This document shows, in pieces, positions 17,580-25,671 of a stretch of 64,000 nt of DNA (position 1 is the first letter of the stretch; each line of letters starts with the position of its first letter). Under the pieces are notes generated by a model. It searched no databases and had not been told where the DNA came from. It saw nothing but the letters and a program-made list of their open reading frames with translations. Source of the DNA: Natranaeroarchaeum sulfidigenes (lineage in GTDB: Archaea; Halobacteriota; Halobacteria; Halobacteriales; Natronoarchaeaceae); NCBI RefSeq assembly GCF_017094485.1, contig NZ_CP064786.1:558001-622000 (forward strand), given 5' to 3'. Both the position numbers and the translations under genes were made by a program.

Positions 17580-18302
17580 ATGAGCGGGAACGACGAGTCG
17601 GAGCCGCCGGAGCACTCGACCGGCGGACAGGCCGATGAGACGAGCGCACCCTCCACTGAGGCGGACCACGAGCCGGCGGTCGCGTCGGACGGCTTCGCGA
17701 GAGCTGATACATCCCCGGGGGCGGAGCGAACGGGGAAGGAATCGGAGCCACCCGCCGACACGGAGACGGTCGACAGCGTGACGACCGACGATTTGCGAGA
17801 ACAGCTCGAAGACGTCGACGCGGCAGCGCTCACCGTCCCCCCGCAGTCGCTAAACCCGAAAGTGCGGATCGTCTGGATCGTCCAGTCGCTGATCTCTGCG
17901 ACCTTCCTCGGGGTCATCGCGGGAGCGATCGAGTTTGCAGTCCTCGATGTCGGGATCTGGGTTGGTCCCGCCGTCTTCGGCGTGTTCGCCCTGCTCGGCG
18001 TCGTCCACGCCATCCTGCGATACCGCGTCTGGGAGTACGAGGTGCGCGAGGACGCGCTCTATCTCGAACGTGGGGTCATCACGCGCGTCCGTACCGTCGT
18101 GCCGTACGTCCGCATCCAGCACGTCGACGCCAGCCGTGGGCCGGTCGAACGGCTAGTCGGGCTCGCGTCGTCGGTCGTCTACACCGCCGGTTCGCGCGGC
18201 GCTGACGTGACGATCCCGGGCCTCACCGCCGACGGGGCTGACGACCTCCAGCATCGGCTCAAGCAGATGGCGATTCTGGCCGAGGGCGACGACGCCGTAT
18301 GA
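17580..18302 (+). CDS. PH-domain membrane protein, YdbS-like (bPH2)
   Basis: A 240-residue protein with a long acidic, low-complexity N-terminus (about 1-80), two membrane helices (about 95-145) and a bacterial PH domain (DUF304, bPH2) containing YEVREDALYLERGVITRVRTVVPYVRIQHVD. A TATA-like TTATATAC is about 29 bases before the ATG. It overlaps the next, larger PH protein by four bases. The pair resembles the ydbS-ydbT pair of Bacillus. The role is unknown in archaea. Confidence 0.85.
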   Translation: MSGNDESEPPEHSTGGQADETSAPSTEADHEPAVASDGFARADTSPGAERTGKESEPPADTETVDSVTTDDLREQLEDVDAAALTVPPQSLNPKVRIVWIVQSLISATFLGVIAGAIEFAVLDVGIWVGPAVFGVFALLGVVHAILRYRVWEYEVREDALYLERGVITRVRTVVPYVRIQHVDASRGPVERLVGLASSVVYTAGSRGADVTIPGLTADGADDLQHRLKQMAILAEGDDAV

Positions 18303-19843
18303 GCACGAAGCTGCACCCGCTTTCGGTACCCTACCGGAGCGTCCAGACGGCGCTTGGCCTGCTCTGGATCGTCTTCCTGATCGGGTTTTCGGGGACCGCC
18401 GTCATCGGTGGGACGACCGGGGCACTGATCTTCGGCGCTGCGATCCTCGCCGGACTCGTCGGCGCAGTCGTCTGGGAGTTCCTCTACTTCCAGCGCTTCG
18501 AGTACGAGCTGACCGACGACACGTTCGATCTGGTCTCCGGCGTCGTCTCGCGGCGAAACCGTGAGATCCCCTACCGGCGGATCCAGAACGTCGGGATCAG
18601 TCGCAACGTGATCCAGCGACTCGCCGGCATCGCCGAGGTCTCACTGGAGACCGCCGGTGGGAGCTCAGCCGAAGCACAACTTCGCTACGTCAGCTTCGAG
18701 GAAGCAAAGCGCCTGCAGAATGAACTGAGTCGGCGGAAGCGACGCCGCTCGGCGACAGAAAGCGCAGCGGAAACGGATGACGAGGGTGTTTCCGAACGTG
18801 AGACCGAGCAATTGTTCGAGATCACCGAGTGGGAGTTGGCGGTCCTCGGTGTCGTCTCGATCGATCTGCGACTGATTCCGCTGTTGACGCTTGCGATCCC
18901 GTTTCTCTCGCCTGCACTCGCGGATCCTGCGCTGTGGGCTGGCCCCCTGTACGTCGTCGCACCGCTTGCTGCTATCGTGCTCTACCTGCTGACATCGATC
19001 GCTAGCGGGATTATCTCGGTGACGAACTACTACGACTTCCAGCTCGTTCGGACGGGCGAGGAACTCCGATTCGAGCGTGGGCTCCTCCAGCGGTACAGTG
19101 GGACGATCCCGCTGGAGAAAGTCCAGACGTTGACGATCAGCGAGAACGTTCTCGAACGCGCCGTCGGCTACGCCTCCTTGCTCATCGAGACGGCGGGCTA
19201 CTCGCCGGGCGAGGCGGGCGGCTCCCAGTCGGCCATTCCGATCGCGAAACGCGAGCGCGTGCTCCGGCTCGCCCAGTCGATCGAACCGTACGGTGACGTC
19301 GAGTTCGAGCGTCCACCGAAACGCGCCCGTGAGCGGTACTTCTTCCGCTATCTCGGCGTGCTGGGCGTCCTGACCGGGCTCGTCTTCCTCGCCGAGCGCT
19401 TCTTCGTGCCCGGGCTGGAGTGGTACTGGATGCTACTGGGCGTGATTGCGGTGCCGATCGGCGCACATCTCAAATGGAAACACCTCGGCTACGCTCTGGT
19501 CGACGATCACGTCGTCACGCGGGCGGGCTTCTGGAATCGAACCACGACGGTGGTCCCGTACCACCGCGTCCAGACCGTGCTTGACAGCCAGACGATCTTC
19601 CAGCGTCGCCGCAAGCTTGCGACGCTCACGATCGACACCGCCGGCTCCAGTAGCTTGATCGGCCAGGACGCCAGAGCGATCGATATCGACCGCGAGCGAG
19701 CGAACGAGCTACGCGAGGACGTCGCCGACAGGTTGCAAGAATCCCTCGCAGGCCGGACCGCGCCCGAGGACAAACTGTTCGATCCCGCGGGGACGGAGAC
19801 GGCGGGGGCCGAGGACTCGCCCTCGGTGTCGCCGGGTGAGTGA
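18299..19843 (+). CDS. Multi-PH-domain membrane protein, YdbT-like
   Basis: A 514-residue membrane protein with three bPH2 repeats, each after a pair of membrane helices. The repeats share a pattern (FDLVSGVVSRRNREIPYRRIQNV, then LRFERGLLQRYSGTIPLEKVQT, then HVVTRAGFWNRTTTVVPYHRVQTV, shown only in part by these landmarks). It starts in an ATGA overlap with the YdbS-like gene, so the two are probably made together and may form a complex. An acidic tail follows the third repeat. No catalytic motif is seen. Confidence 0.85.
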   Translation: MSTKLHPLSVPYRSVQTALGLLWIVFLIGFSGTAVIGGTTGALIFGAAILAGLVGAVVWEFLYFQRFEYELTDDTFDLVSGVVSRRNREIPYRRIQNVGISRNVIQRLAGIAEVSLETAGGSSAEAQLRYVSFEEAKRLQNELSRRKRRRSATESAAETDDEGVSERETEQLFEITEWELAVLGVVSIDLRLIPLLTLAIPFLSPALADPALWAGPLYVVAPLAAIVLYLLTSIASGIISVTNYYDFQLVRTGEELRFERGLLQRYSGTIPLEKVQTLTISENVLERAVGYASLLIETAGYSPGEAGGSQSAIPIAKRERVLRLAQSIEPYGDVEFERPPKRARERYFFRYLGVLGVLTGLVFLAERFFVPGLEWYWMLLGVIAVPIGAHLKWKHLGYALVDDHVVTRAGFWNRTTTVVPYHRVQTVLDSQTIFQRRRKLATLTIDTAGSSSLIGQDARAIDIDRERANELREDVADRLQESLAGRTAPEDKLFDPAGTETAGAEDSPSVSPGE

Positions 19844-20442
19844 GCGTGTCAGCGCTGTTTCCCGAACGGATCGAGACCGAGCGACTGCGCCTCGAACGCC
19901 TCGGTCACGAGCACGTCGACGTCTTCGAGTATCACGAACTCTGTTCGGGCGAGCGGACGGATATCGAGGCCATCACCCGCTACCTGCCGTGGGACCCACA
20001 CGAGAGCGTCAAGGAGACGAGCGAGTATCTCGACTCGCTCGAACGGAAGTGGGACAGGGGAGAGCGCGCAGAGTACGTAATCCGGCCGAAACCCGGTGAG
20101 GACGGCGAGGGTGAGATCGCTGGCGCGGGGGGACTGATCGTCGACTGGGAGACGCTAACCGGGAAACCGGCGATCTGGCTCCGAAAACCGTTCTGGGGGC
20201 GGGGGTACTCCGGCGAGCGGGCCGCCGCGATGATCGAGCTGGCGTTCGAGCGACTCGATCTCGATCTGGTGGCCGTCCCGGTCCAGGACGGAAACGAGCG
20301 CTCCCGGGCCGCCGTCGAGCGGTACGTCGACGAACACGGCGGGCAGTACGACGGCATCGTCCGCAACGCGACGCGGCGGCCCGATGGCGAGATCATCGAC
20401 CACCATCGGTACACGGTCACGGCCGAGCAGTACGACAGCTAG
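19840..20442 (+). CDS. GNAT N-acetyltransferase, RimJ/RimL type
   Basis: A 200-residue acetyltransferase opening LFPERIETERLRLERL, as in ribosomal-protein-type GNATs. The acetyl-CoA loop is WGRGYSGERAAAMIELAFERL (positions about 127-147; R and G spaced as in QxxGxG/A). The likely start is the GTG at 19840, overlapping the stop of the PH gene in a GTGA; a second GTG at 19846 is possible. Co-transcription with the PH genes is likely. The target is unknown. Confidence 0.85.
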   Translation: MSVSALFPERIETERLRLERLGHEHVDVFEYHELCSGERTDIEAITRYLPWDPHESVKETSEYLDSLERKWDRGERAEYVIRPKPGEDGEGEIAGAGGLIVDWETLTGKPAIWLRKPFWGRGYSGERAAAMIELAFERLDLDLVAVPVQDGNERSRAAVERYVDEHGGQYDGIVRNATRRPDGEIIDHHRYTVTAEQYDS

Positions 20443-20592
20443 TGGGCAGGCGGAGACCTCCGAGACGCGTTCATTGGGGCGTCGAAAGTTCTCCTTGCAC
20501 TCGAAGACCACGGTGTCGACGCTGGACTTTCGCTTTTCTACCACCTTTGCACAGGCGAAAGGGATTTGAATATGAATATGATATGGATATGT

Positions 20593-20859
20593 ATGGGTCG
20601 AAGCAAGGAGCGTACGGTCGGTGAACGCGGACAGGTCACTCTACCGAAAGAACTGCGAGAGAAACTGGGTATCGACGGAGGTGACGAGGTACTCGTCCAC
20701 GAAGAGGACGGGAAGATCACGATCGAGAAACCCATGAGCCGCGAGGAAATAGCTGAGGGCTATCGACAGTATGCGGCAGACGCAGAAGCTCTCGAAGCCG
20801 AGATGGCTGGCGTGTCTCGCGAGGCCAACGACCGTCTTGGCGATTCTCCGGAGTGGTAA
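20593..20859 (+). CDS. AbrB/SpoVT-type antitoxin
   Basis: An 88-residue swapped-hairpin DNA-binding protein: RTVGERGQVTLPKELREKLG, then GDEVLVHEEDGKITIEKP. The helical C-terminal part probably neutralises the toxin encoded three bases downstream. I chose the ATG at 20593 (MGRSKERT); the frame opens 27 bases earlier in a run of ATG-rich AT sequence that looks like promoter. As an antitoxin it should also repress its own promoter. Confidence 0.88.
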   Translation: MGRSKERTVGERGQVTLPKELREKLGIDGGDEVLVHEEDGKITIEKPMSREEIAEGYRQYAADAEALEAEMAGVSREANDRLGDSPEW

Positions 20860-20862
20860 TCG

Positions 20863-21216
20863 ATGGACGTTCGCCGTGGAGATATCGTCATCGTCGAACT
20901 TGATCCGACAGAGGGGTCAGAACAGCGAGGCACGCGACCCTGTCTGGTCGTGCAAAACGATGTCGGAAACGAGAACGCCCCGACGACGATCGTCGTCCCC
21001 TTCACGACGTCGCGAGGGGACAAACTGTATCCGTTCGAGGTGCTCGTCACCGCTGCGGAGTCCCCCCTTCGAGAGGATTCAGTCGCGCTCTGTAGTCAGA
21101 TTCGCACGGTTTCGATCGAGCATCGAATCACGGAGTCGATTGGCTCTGTTCCGGATTCTCGGATGGAAGACGTCGATTCGGCACTCGAATACAGTCTCGG
21201 TTTGACGGAACGCTAG
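20863..21216 (+). CDS. MazF/PemK-type endoribonuclease toxin
   Basis: A 117-residue toxin of the type II MazEF/PemIK class. The family pattern is clear: VRRGDIVIVELDPTEGSEQRGTRP, CLVVQNDVGN, TTIVVPFTTS and LREDSVALCSQIRTVS. Residues expected for RNA cleavage (R near 22-25, T/S at 48-50) are present. It starts four bases after the AbrB-type antitoxin and converges with the chorismate mutase gene, overlapping by four bases. Such modules are often mobile, but no transposition marks are seen. Confidence 0.9.
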   Translation: MDVRRGDIVIVELDPTEGSEQRGTRPCLVVQNDVGNENAPTTIVVPFTTSRGDKLYPFEVLVTAAESPLREDSVALCSQIRTVSIEHRITESIGSVPDSRMEDVDSALEYSLGLTER

Positions 21217-21479
21217 CGGGACTCCCGCTGTTCGGCCTTGTTCAACTCGATCAGGAGCCGAAAGATCGCTTTGACGAGGTTCCGGTCGACGTCGAACATA
21301 TCGGCGTTCTCGCTCGCGCGAGCCATCACCGCCTCCTCCTGGGATTCGTCGGTCGTCGGCAGGCCCTCCTGTTCTTTTACCTGTGCGATCGTGTCGGCGA
21401 CGTACGTGCGCCGTGCGATCAACTCGACGATCTCGTGGTCGATATCCTGAATCTCCTCGCGGAGCTCGTCGAGGCTCAT
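21213..21479 (-). CDS. Chorismate mutase, AroQ class
   Basis: An 88-residue helical enzyme that turns chorismate into prephenate for Phe and Tyr synthesis. The AroQ pattern is MSLDELREEIQDIDHEIVEL, then IARRTYVADTIAQVKEQ and LVKAIFRLLIELNKAEQ. I chose the ATG at 21479 because it overlaps the shikimate kinase stop in an ATGA. Two upstream ATGs (21518 and 21542) would add an unconserved acidic stretch and overlap the kinase. It is co-transcribed with shikimate kinase, another step of the same pathway. Confidence 0.9.
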   Translation of the reverse strand: MSLDELREEIQDIDHEIVELIARRTYVADTIAQVKEQEGLPTTDESQEEAVMARASENADMFDVDRNLVKAIFRLLIELNKAEQRESR

Positions 21480-22330
21480 CTCGTCCGCGCGCCCGCCGAT
21501 TGTGTCGTTGTCAGCCATGTGGTCCCACGTCTCTTGTTCCATGTCTCTTGTACCCCTTCGAGTGCTTTTCGGTCGCCGATGGCAACGACGCTCGGGCCGG
21601 TGCCCGACAGCGAGACGCCGTAGGCCTCGGGAAGCGCCTCGATGGCGGGCGCAGTCGGGAACTCCAGGGCCGCGCTGAAGGCAAAGCCGTTGACGGTCAT
21701 CGCCAGCCCGTACCGGCCGTCGACGGCGAGTTCTGCGACCAGTTCGGCGACCGGGGCGATCCGGTGACAGCGCTCGGCGTCGGCGTCGGCGCTAAAGGCC
21801 TGTTCGGGTGGCGTGTATACCAGCACGTCCCAGTCGACGGTCTCGTGGGAGAGCAGTTCGTCCTCGGTGTTGTCGGTGACCGTGACGCCACCGAGCATCG
21901 ACGCGGAGGCGTCGTCGAACGCGCCGGTGATCGTGACGCCGACGTCACGGGCCGCTTCGACGCCGAGCAGACAGGCCGTCTCACGCTCGACTTCCTCGGC
22001 TATCCCCAGCGCATCGAGCGTGGCGAGAACCGTTGCGTTCGCGGCCGCACTCGAACTCTTGAGCCCCGAGGCCATCGGCACCTCGCTTTCGGTGCTGACA
22101 GTGCCCCCCTCGCCATCGCCGTAGCGTTCGGTTGCCAGCTCGACACAGCGCTCGATGAGCCGGGTGTCGGCGTCGGGTGCACCGTCGATATCTCCCGTCA
22201 CGGCGTCGGCGTCACTGTCCAGCGAGACCGTCGCAGTCGTGTACTCGTCGATCGCGAAGGCCGATCCCTTCCCGCTCGCGAGCGCGTTCAGGATCGTTCC
22301 CGCGGCCGGGGCTTCGGCGCTACCGTTCAT
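21476..22330 (-). CDS. aroK: Shikimate kinase, archaeal GHMP type
   Basis: A 284-residue kinase of the GHMP superfamily that phosphorylates shikimate. It is unrelated to the bacterial P-loop AroK. The ATP loop is PMASGLKSSSAAANAT (about residues 84-99), and motif 3 is SLSGTGPSVVAIG. The C-terminus ends TWLTTTQSAGARTR, typical of haloarchaeal members. It overlaps chorismate mutase by four bases. Confidence 0.94.
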   Translation of the reverse strand: MNGSAEAPAAGTILNALASGKGSAFAIDEYTTATVSLDSDADAVTGDIDGAPDADTRLIERCVELATERYGDGEGGTVSTESEVPMASGLKSSSAAANATVLATLDALGIAEEVERETACLLGVEAARDVGVTITGAFDDASASMLGGVTVTDNTEDELLSHETVDWDVLVYTPPEQAFSADADAERCHRIAPVAELVAELAVDGRYGLAMTVNGFAFSAALEFPTAPAIEALPEAYGVSLSGTGPSVVAIGDRKALEGVQETWNKRRGTTWLTTTQSAGARTR

Positions 22331-22362
22331 ACCGTGACAGAGTTAGAAAGTCCACTTACCTC

Positions 22363-23058
22363 TTACCTTTCTCCGGGAGACGGCGAGGGCTCGATCTCCG
22401 AGGAGAGCAGGTCGAACAGGTGCGTTCGCAGGACTTCGGGATCCGCAACGACCGTGTCGGCGGGCGAGAGATCCGTCTCCCGGTTGCCCGCGCCGCGAAG
22501 TGCGATCGTGTAGGCACCGGCGGCTGTCGCGGCCGCGATCCCGTGGGCGGAATCCTCGACGACGATACACCGCTCCGGATCGACGCCGACCTGGTCGGCT
22601 GCGGTCAGATACGGCGTCGGGTTCGGCTTCGACGGTCCGTCGATATCGGTCGAGGAAACGACCACGTCGTATGCGTCGTGGAGCTCGAACCGGTCCAGCA
22701 CCAGCTCCACCCAGTCCCGGCAGGACGCAGAGACGAGGCCGAGCGCCACTCCCGCGGCGCGCAGGTCCGTGAGCAACGCCTCGTAGCCGTCCAGAAGCGT
22801 CGCACGTTCCAGATACACTTCCTCGGCGTATTCGTCGTACAGACCGACGAACTCGTCCCTGTCGACCCGTAACGTAACCTCGTCCATCGATTCGAGCCGT
22901 TCGTACGAGTCTTCGGGACTCAGTGCTCGGATCGTCTCGATATCGATTCCCTCCCCCGCGGCAGGCAGGATCTCTTCGGCTTCGAGCTCCCGCCAGGCGT
23001 TCGCAGTCGCGACCGTGACGCCGTCCATGTCGAACAGCACGGCCTGATACTCGCTCAT
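22363..23058 (-). CDS. HAD-superfamily phosphatase
   Basis: A 231-residue hydrolase of the phosphoglycolate phosphatase/beta-phosphoglucomutase-like group. Motif I is LFDMDGVTVAT with the nucleophile and acid Asp. Motif II is LVSAS, motif III is the Lys in SKPNPTPYL, and motif IV is CIVVEDSAHG. A helical cap lies between motifs I and II. It overlaps the upstream dehydrogenase in an ATGA. The pairing with a phosphoglycerate-dehydrogenase-like enzyme is compatible with a serine- or glycolate-related role, but the substrate is not shown by the sequence. Confidence 0.87.
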   Translation of the reverse strand: MSEYQAVLFDMDGVTVATANAWRELEAEEILPAAGEGIDIETIRALSPEDSYERLESMDEVTLRVDRDEFVGLYDEYAEEVYLERATLLDGYEALLTDLRAAGVALGLVSASCRDWVELVLDRFELHDAYDVVVSSTDIDGPSKPNPTPYLTAADQVGVDPERCIVVEDSAHGIAAATAAGAYTIALRGAGNRETDLSPADTVVADPEVLRTHLFDLLSSEIEPSPSPGER

Positions 23059-24125
23059 AGATCTAGCGAGAACCCCTCCAGTGTCTCCGGGTTGACGACG
23101 TGCATCGGACGCTCGCCAGCGGCCAGCGCCTCGATATCGGCGACCGTCAGCTCGGTATGACGGTCGATGACGCCCTGGGAGGCCGAACCGATATGTGGCG
23201 TCAGGACGACGTCGTCCCGGTCAAGCAACGGGTGGTCCTCAGCGATCGGTTCCTCGTGGTAGACGTCGAGCGCAGCCGCACGGATCTGGTCGGCTTCCAG
23301 CGCCGATAGCAGAGCCCCATCCTCGACGAGCGCCGCACGAGCCGTGTTGACGAAGTACGCGTGCTCGGGCATGGCCGCGAACTCCTCGGGGCCGATCATC
23401 CCCCGCGAGCTCGGCGCGACCGCAGCGTGGAGGCTGACGACATCACTGCGCGAGCACAGCGCTTCTAGCTCGTCGACTTTCTCCACATCGAACGGCTCCA
23501 TCTCGACGTGGTCGACGAACGGATCGTACGCGATGACGTCCATCCCGAAACCAGCGCTCGCCCGTTTCGCGACGCGTCGACCGATCCGACTGAACCCGAC
23601 GAGCCCGATCGTTCGGCCGTGTAGCTCCGGCCCCCGCAGGGTGGTGTACGGCGAGTCAGCGCCGATCCCCCAGGTGACGTCCTCGCGCTCGCCGCCCGCG
23701 GAGGCGTCCTCGCGTGGCTCGCCCGTATACTGTCCTGACCGGAGCCGTCGATCCGCGAGCGCGATGTTGCGCGTCGCTGCGAGCAACAGCCCCATCGTGT
23801 GATCGGCGACCGTCTCGGCGTTGCGGCCCGGTGCGTACAGCACCGGGATCCCGCGCTCCGTCGCCGCACTGATATCGACGCTCGCATCGGGACCACCGCG
23901 CGGACAGGCGATCAGCTGGAGGTCGTCGGCTGCGTCCATCAGCTCGGCCGGGACGCCATCGAACCCCGAGACGAACACTGACACTCCCTGTATCTTCTCT
24001 TGTAGCGTCTCGACTGAGTGTCGTGATGGGCGATCCTCGATCGGATCGAACTCGACATCGAAGCCGAGCGCAGCTAGCCGTTCGATACCGTTAGACGAAA
24101 AATTCGACGTGACAAGCGCTTTCAT
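23055..24125 (-). CDS. D-2-hydroxyacid dehydrogenase (SerA-like)
   Basis: A 356-residue NAD-dependent enzyme. The Rossmann motif is GLVGFSRIGRRV. The catalytic Arg lies in VNTARAALVEDG, the Glu in VYHEEP and the His in LTPHIGSAS. It opens MKALVTSNFSSNGIERL. The ATG at 24125 is preferred over one at 24146 because the extra residues are unlike the family. It lacks a SerA ACT domain, so it could act on phosphoglycerate, glyoxylate or another 2-oxoacid. It leads a two-gene unit with the HAD phosphatase. Confidence 0.88.
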   Translation of the reverse strand: MKALVTSNFSSNGIERLAALGFDVEFDPIEDRPSRHSVETLQEKIQGVSVFVSGFDGVPAELMDAADDLQLIACPRGGPDASVDISAATERGIPVLYAPGRNAETVADHTMGLLLAATRNIALADRRLRSGQYTGEPREDASAGGEREDVTWGIGADSPYTTLRGPELHGRTIGLVGFSRIGRRVAKRASAGFGMDVIAYDPFVDHVEMEPFDVEKVDELEALCSRSDVVSLHAAVAPSSRGMIGPEEFAAMPEHAYFVNTARAALVEDGALLSALEADQIRAAALDVYHEEPIAEDHPLLDRDDVVLTPHIGSASQGVIDRHTELTVADIEALAAGERPMHVVNPETLEGFSLDL

Positions 24126-24252
24126 GCGGTACGGTGACAGCTCCACTGCTTGCTACTCGGCATCGAATAAATATTTTCCGACGGTCCCCACATTGCCGGA
24201 GTCAGCGCCCACGAACGGGGCGTTTTTCCCCCTGTCCACCCAACCGTCGGCT

Positions 24253-24690
24253 ATGAGCGCACGCAACGATGTCGCACCGTCGACGCTCGGCGTTTCCCTC
24301 GAAGAGTCGGGGATTACGGTCGAGTATCTCGACGGGCGAGAAGTCTTCTATCACGGGCCACCACAGAAAGCAGACGGGAGAGTTCGGACAGCACCCGGAA
24401 AGCTCGTGCAGGTGCTCGTGACTGCTCCGACGGAGACGGAGGGCGTGATGATGTACGTCAACGACCGGAACACGCACGACTCGATCCTCGAAACGACCGG
24501 GGTCGGCCGGGTCTTCGTCGATCCCGGAGAGGAGACACAGTTGTTCCCCGGCGTCCACGCCCGGGCAGAGGGTCACTCGGTTATCGTCGAGGCCGACCCC
24601 GAAGTCGCGCGAGGGCGCGTGTTCGTCTTCGCCGAGGACGAGTTGAGCGAGCAGGCTTACGAAATCGTCGACGAGAGCGACGAGGAGTAA
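24253..24690 (+). CDS. Conserved haloarchaeal protein, DUF5796-like
   Basis: A 145-residue acidic protein opening MSARNDVAPSTLGVSLEESG. The repeated beta-strand pattern (VEYLDGREVFYHG, KLVQVLVTAPTE, VFVDPGEETQLFPGVHA) suggests a small all-beta fold. I recall this as the haloarchaeal DUF5796 family, of unknown function. The frame extends upstream to 23821, but that part is antisense to the dehydrogenase. It is followed after one base by a second small conserved gene. Confidence 0.75.
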   Translation: MSARNDVAPSTLGVSLEESGITVEYLDGREVFYHGPPQKADGRVRTAPGKLVQVLVTAPTETEGVMMYVNDRNTHDSILETTGVGRVFVDPGEETQLFPGVHARAEGHSVIVEADPEVARGRVFVFAEDELSEQAYEIVDESDEE

Positions 24691-24691
24691 G

Positions 24692-24940
24692 ATGCCGCTT
24701 CGCACACAGTGGCGCGACCTCGATCGGTCGGCTGCGCGAGCCGCGCCGAACCGGTACGGCGTCGTGGAATACGGCTCTGCAGACGGTGAGGTTCTCGCCG
24801 TCGAGACCGGGATGCTCAAAGACGTACTCAAAAGCGCAGTGGGCTATCGGGATGCGGCTGCGGTGCGGTGGAAAGAAACGCAGACCAGAGAGCAGGCCGA
24901 AGAGCTGGCTGCAGAACACCGCTCTCGGCTCGACGACTGA
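24692..24940 (+). CDS. Small conserved haloarchaeal protein
   Basis: An 82-residue charged protein, MPLRTQWRDLDRSAARAAPN onward, with a predicted beta-strand core (NRYGVVEYGSADGEV) and a C-terminal helix. The opening resembles haloarchaeal proteins of unknown function. It begins one base after the preceding gene, and its TGA overlaps the ATG of the GIY-YIG gene (TGATG), so all three are probably one operon. No function can be given. Confidence 0.7.
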   Translation: MPLRTQWRDLDRSAARAAPNRYGVVEYGSADGEVLAVETGMLKDVLKSAVGYRDAAAVRWKETQTREQAEELAAEHRSRLDD

Positions 24941-25359
24941 TGACCGGCGGCACCTACACCCTGTTGATCGAACTGCCCAGCTCGATTGAAACTAAAATCG
25001 GCGCGCTCGGAACCCACGAGTTTCCCACTGGCTGGTACGCCTACACCGGCAGCGCCTTTGGCGCGGGCGGCTTTTCCCGAATCGACCGCCATCGCCGCGT
25101 CGCATCGGGCGAGCACGACGTCCGTCACTGGCATATCGACTACCTGCTGGGCCATCCAGCGACGGCGCTCGCGGACGTCGTGCGCCAGCCCGAGGAAGAC
25201 GTCGAATGTGCGGTTGCCGAGACGCTTCCCGACTCGCCAGTGGCCGGCTTCGGGTCCTCGGACTGTGACTGTCCGGCGCATCTGGCGTACGAATCCGACG
25301 AAGCGTCGCTCCGGGCGGCGATTCGGACGGCCTACGCCGACGAAAAACCGATGGGTTAA
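24940..25359 (+). CDS. GIY-YIG nuclease-like protein (DUF123 type)
   Basis: A 139-residue protein of the DUF123 group, which has a GIY-YIG-like fold and is often found fused to or beside endonuclease III. The signature halves are GTYTLLIEL and GWYAYTGSAFGAGGFSRIDRH, with RHWHIDYLL following. Cys residues in SDCDCPAH near the C-terminus may bind metal. The ATG at 24940 overlaps the previous stop by one base. A DNA-repair role is family-based inference. Confidence 0.82.
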   Translation: MTGGTYTLLIELPSSIETKIGALGTHEFPTGWYAYTGSAFGAGGFSRIDRHRRVASGEHDVRHWHIDYLLGHPATALADVVRQPEEDVECAVAETLPDSPVAGFGSSDCDCPAHLAYESDEASLRAAIRTAYADEKPMG

Positions 25360-25389
25360 ACCCACCCCACGGACTACACCGATTTGCGT

Positions 25390-25473
25390 GCGAGGGTAGC
25401 CAAGCCTGGAAACGGCGGCGGACTCAAGATCCGCTCCTGTAGAGGTCCATGCGTTCAAATCGCATCCCTCGCA
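25390..25473 (+). tRNA. tRNA-Leu (anticodon CAA)
   Basis: A type II tRNA. The acceptor arm GCGAGGG (25390-25396) pairs with CCCTCGC (25466-25472), with discriminator A at 25473. The anticodon stem GCGGA/TCCGC (25418-25422 and 25430-25434) closes the loop CTCAAGA, with anticodon CAA at 25425-25427. A long variable arm follows, and the T-arm is ATGCG-TTCAAAT-CGCAT. No intron is needed. No CCA is encoded. Confidence 0.96.
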
Positions 25474-25477
25474 CTGA
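25465..25477 (+). repeat. Direct repeat, left copy at tRNA-Leu 3' end
   Basis: TCCCTCGCA then C-TGA, covering the last base of the T-stem, the acceptor 3' strand and the discriminator of tRNA-Leu. The partner copy at 26962-26974 is TCCCTCGCA then T-TGA (12 of 13 identical). Together they bracket the tnpB gene, as att repeats of integrated elements do. Confidence 0.5.
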
Positions 25478-25503
25478 CGGCCCACACGGGCTCACAACAG
25501 TGC

Positions 25504-25524
25504 GGCAAGACGGAGCGTCTTGCC
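25504..25524 (+). terminator. Strong hairpin downstream of tRNA-Leu
   Basis: A perfect 9-bp inverted repeat GGCAAGACG-GAG-CGTCTTGCC, about 30 bases after the tRNA. It would form a very stable stem with a three-base loop. There is no U-run, so it may be a processing or termination signal, or a left-end hairpin of the TnpB element that follows. Confidence 0.5.
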
Positions 25525-25671
25525 CTCGCAAACTTCTCATGTGGTGTACTCGGAGAATAGATGCATCTCTGAAAGCATCTGTGGGAGAATTTCTACAGGG
25601 CTCTCACAGGTGGTATCGCGCTGTCCAAGTCCGGAGATCAACTGATTTATTCACCTCATGTTTTTAAACGA

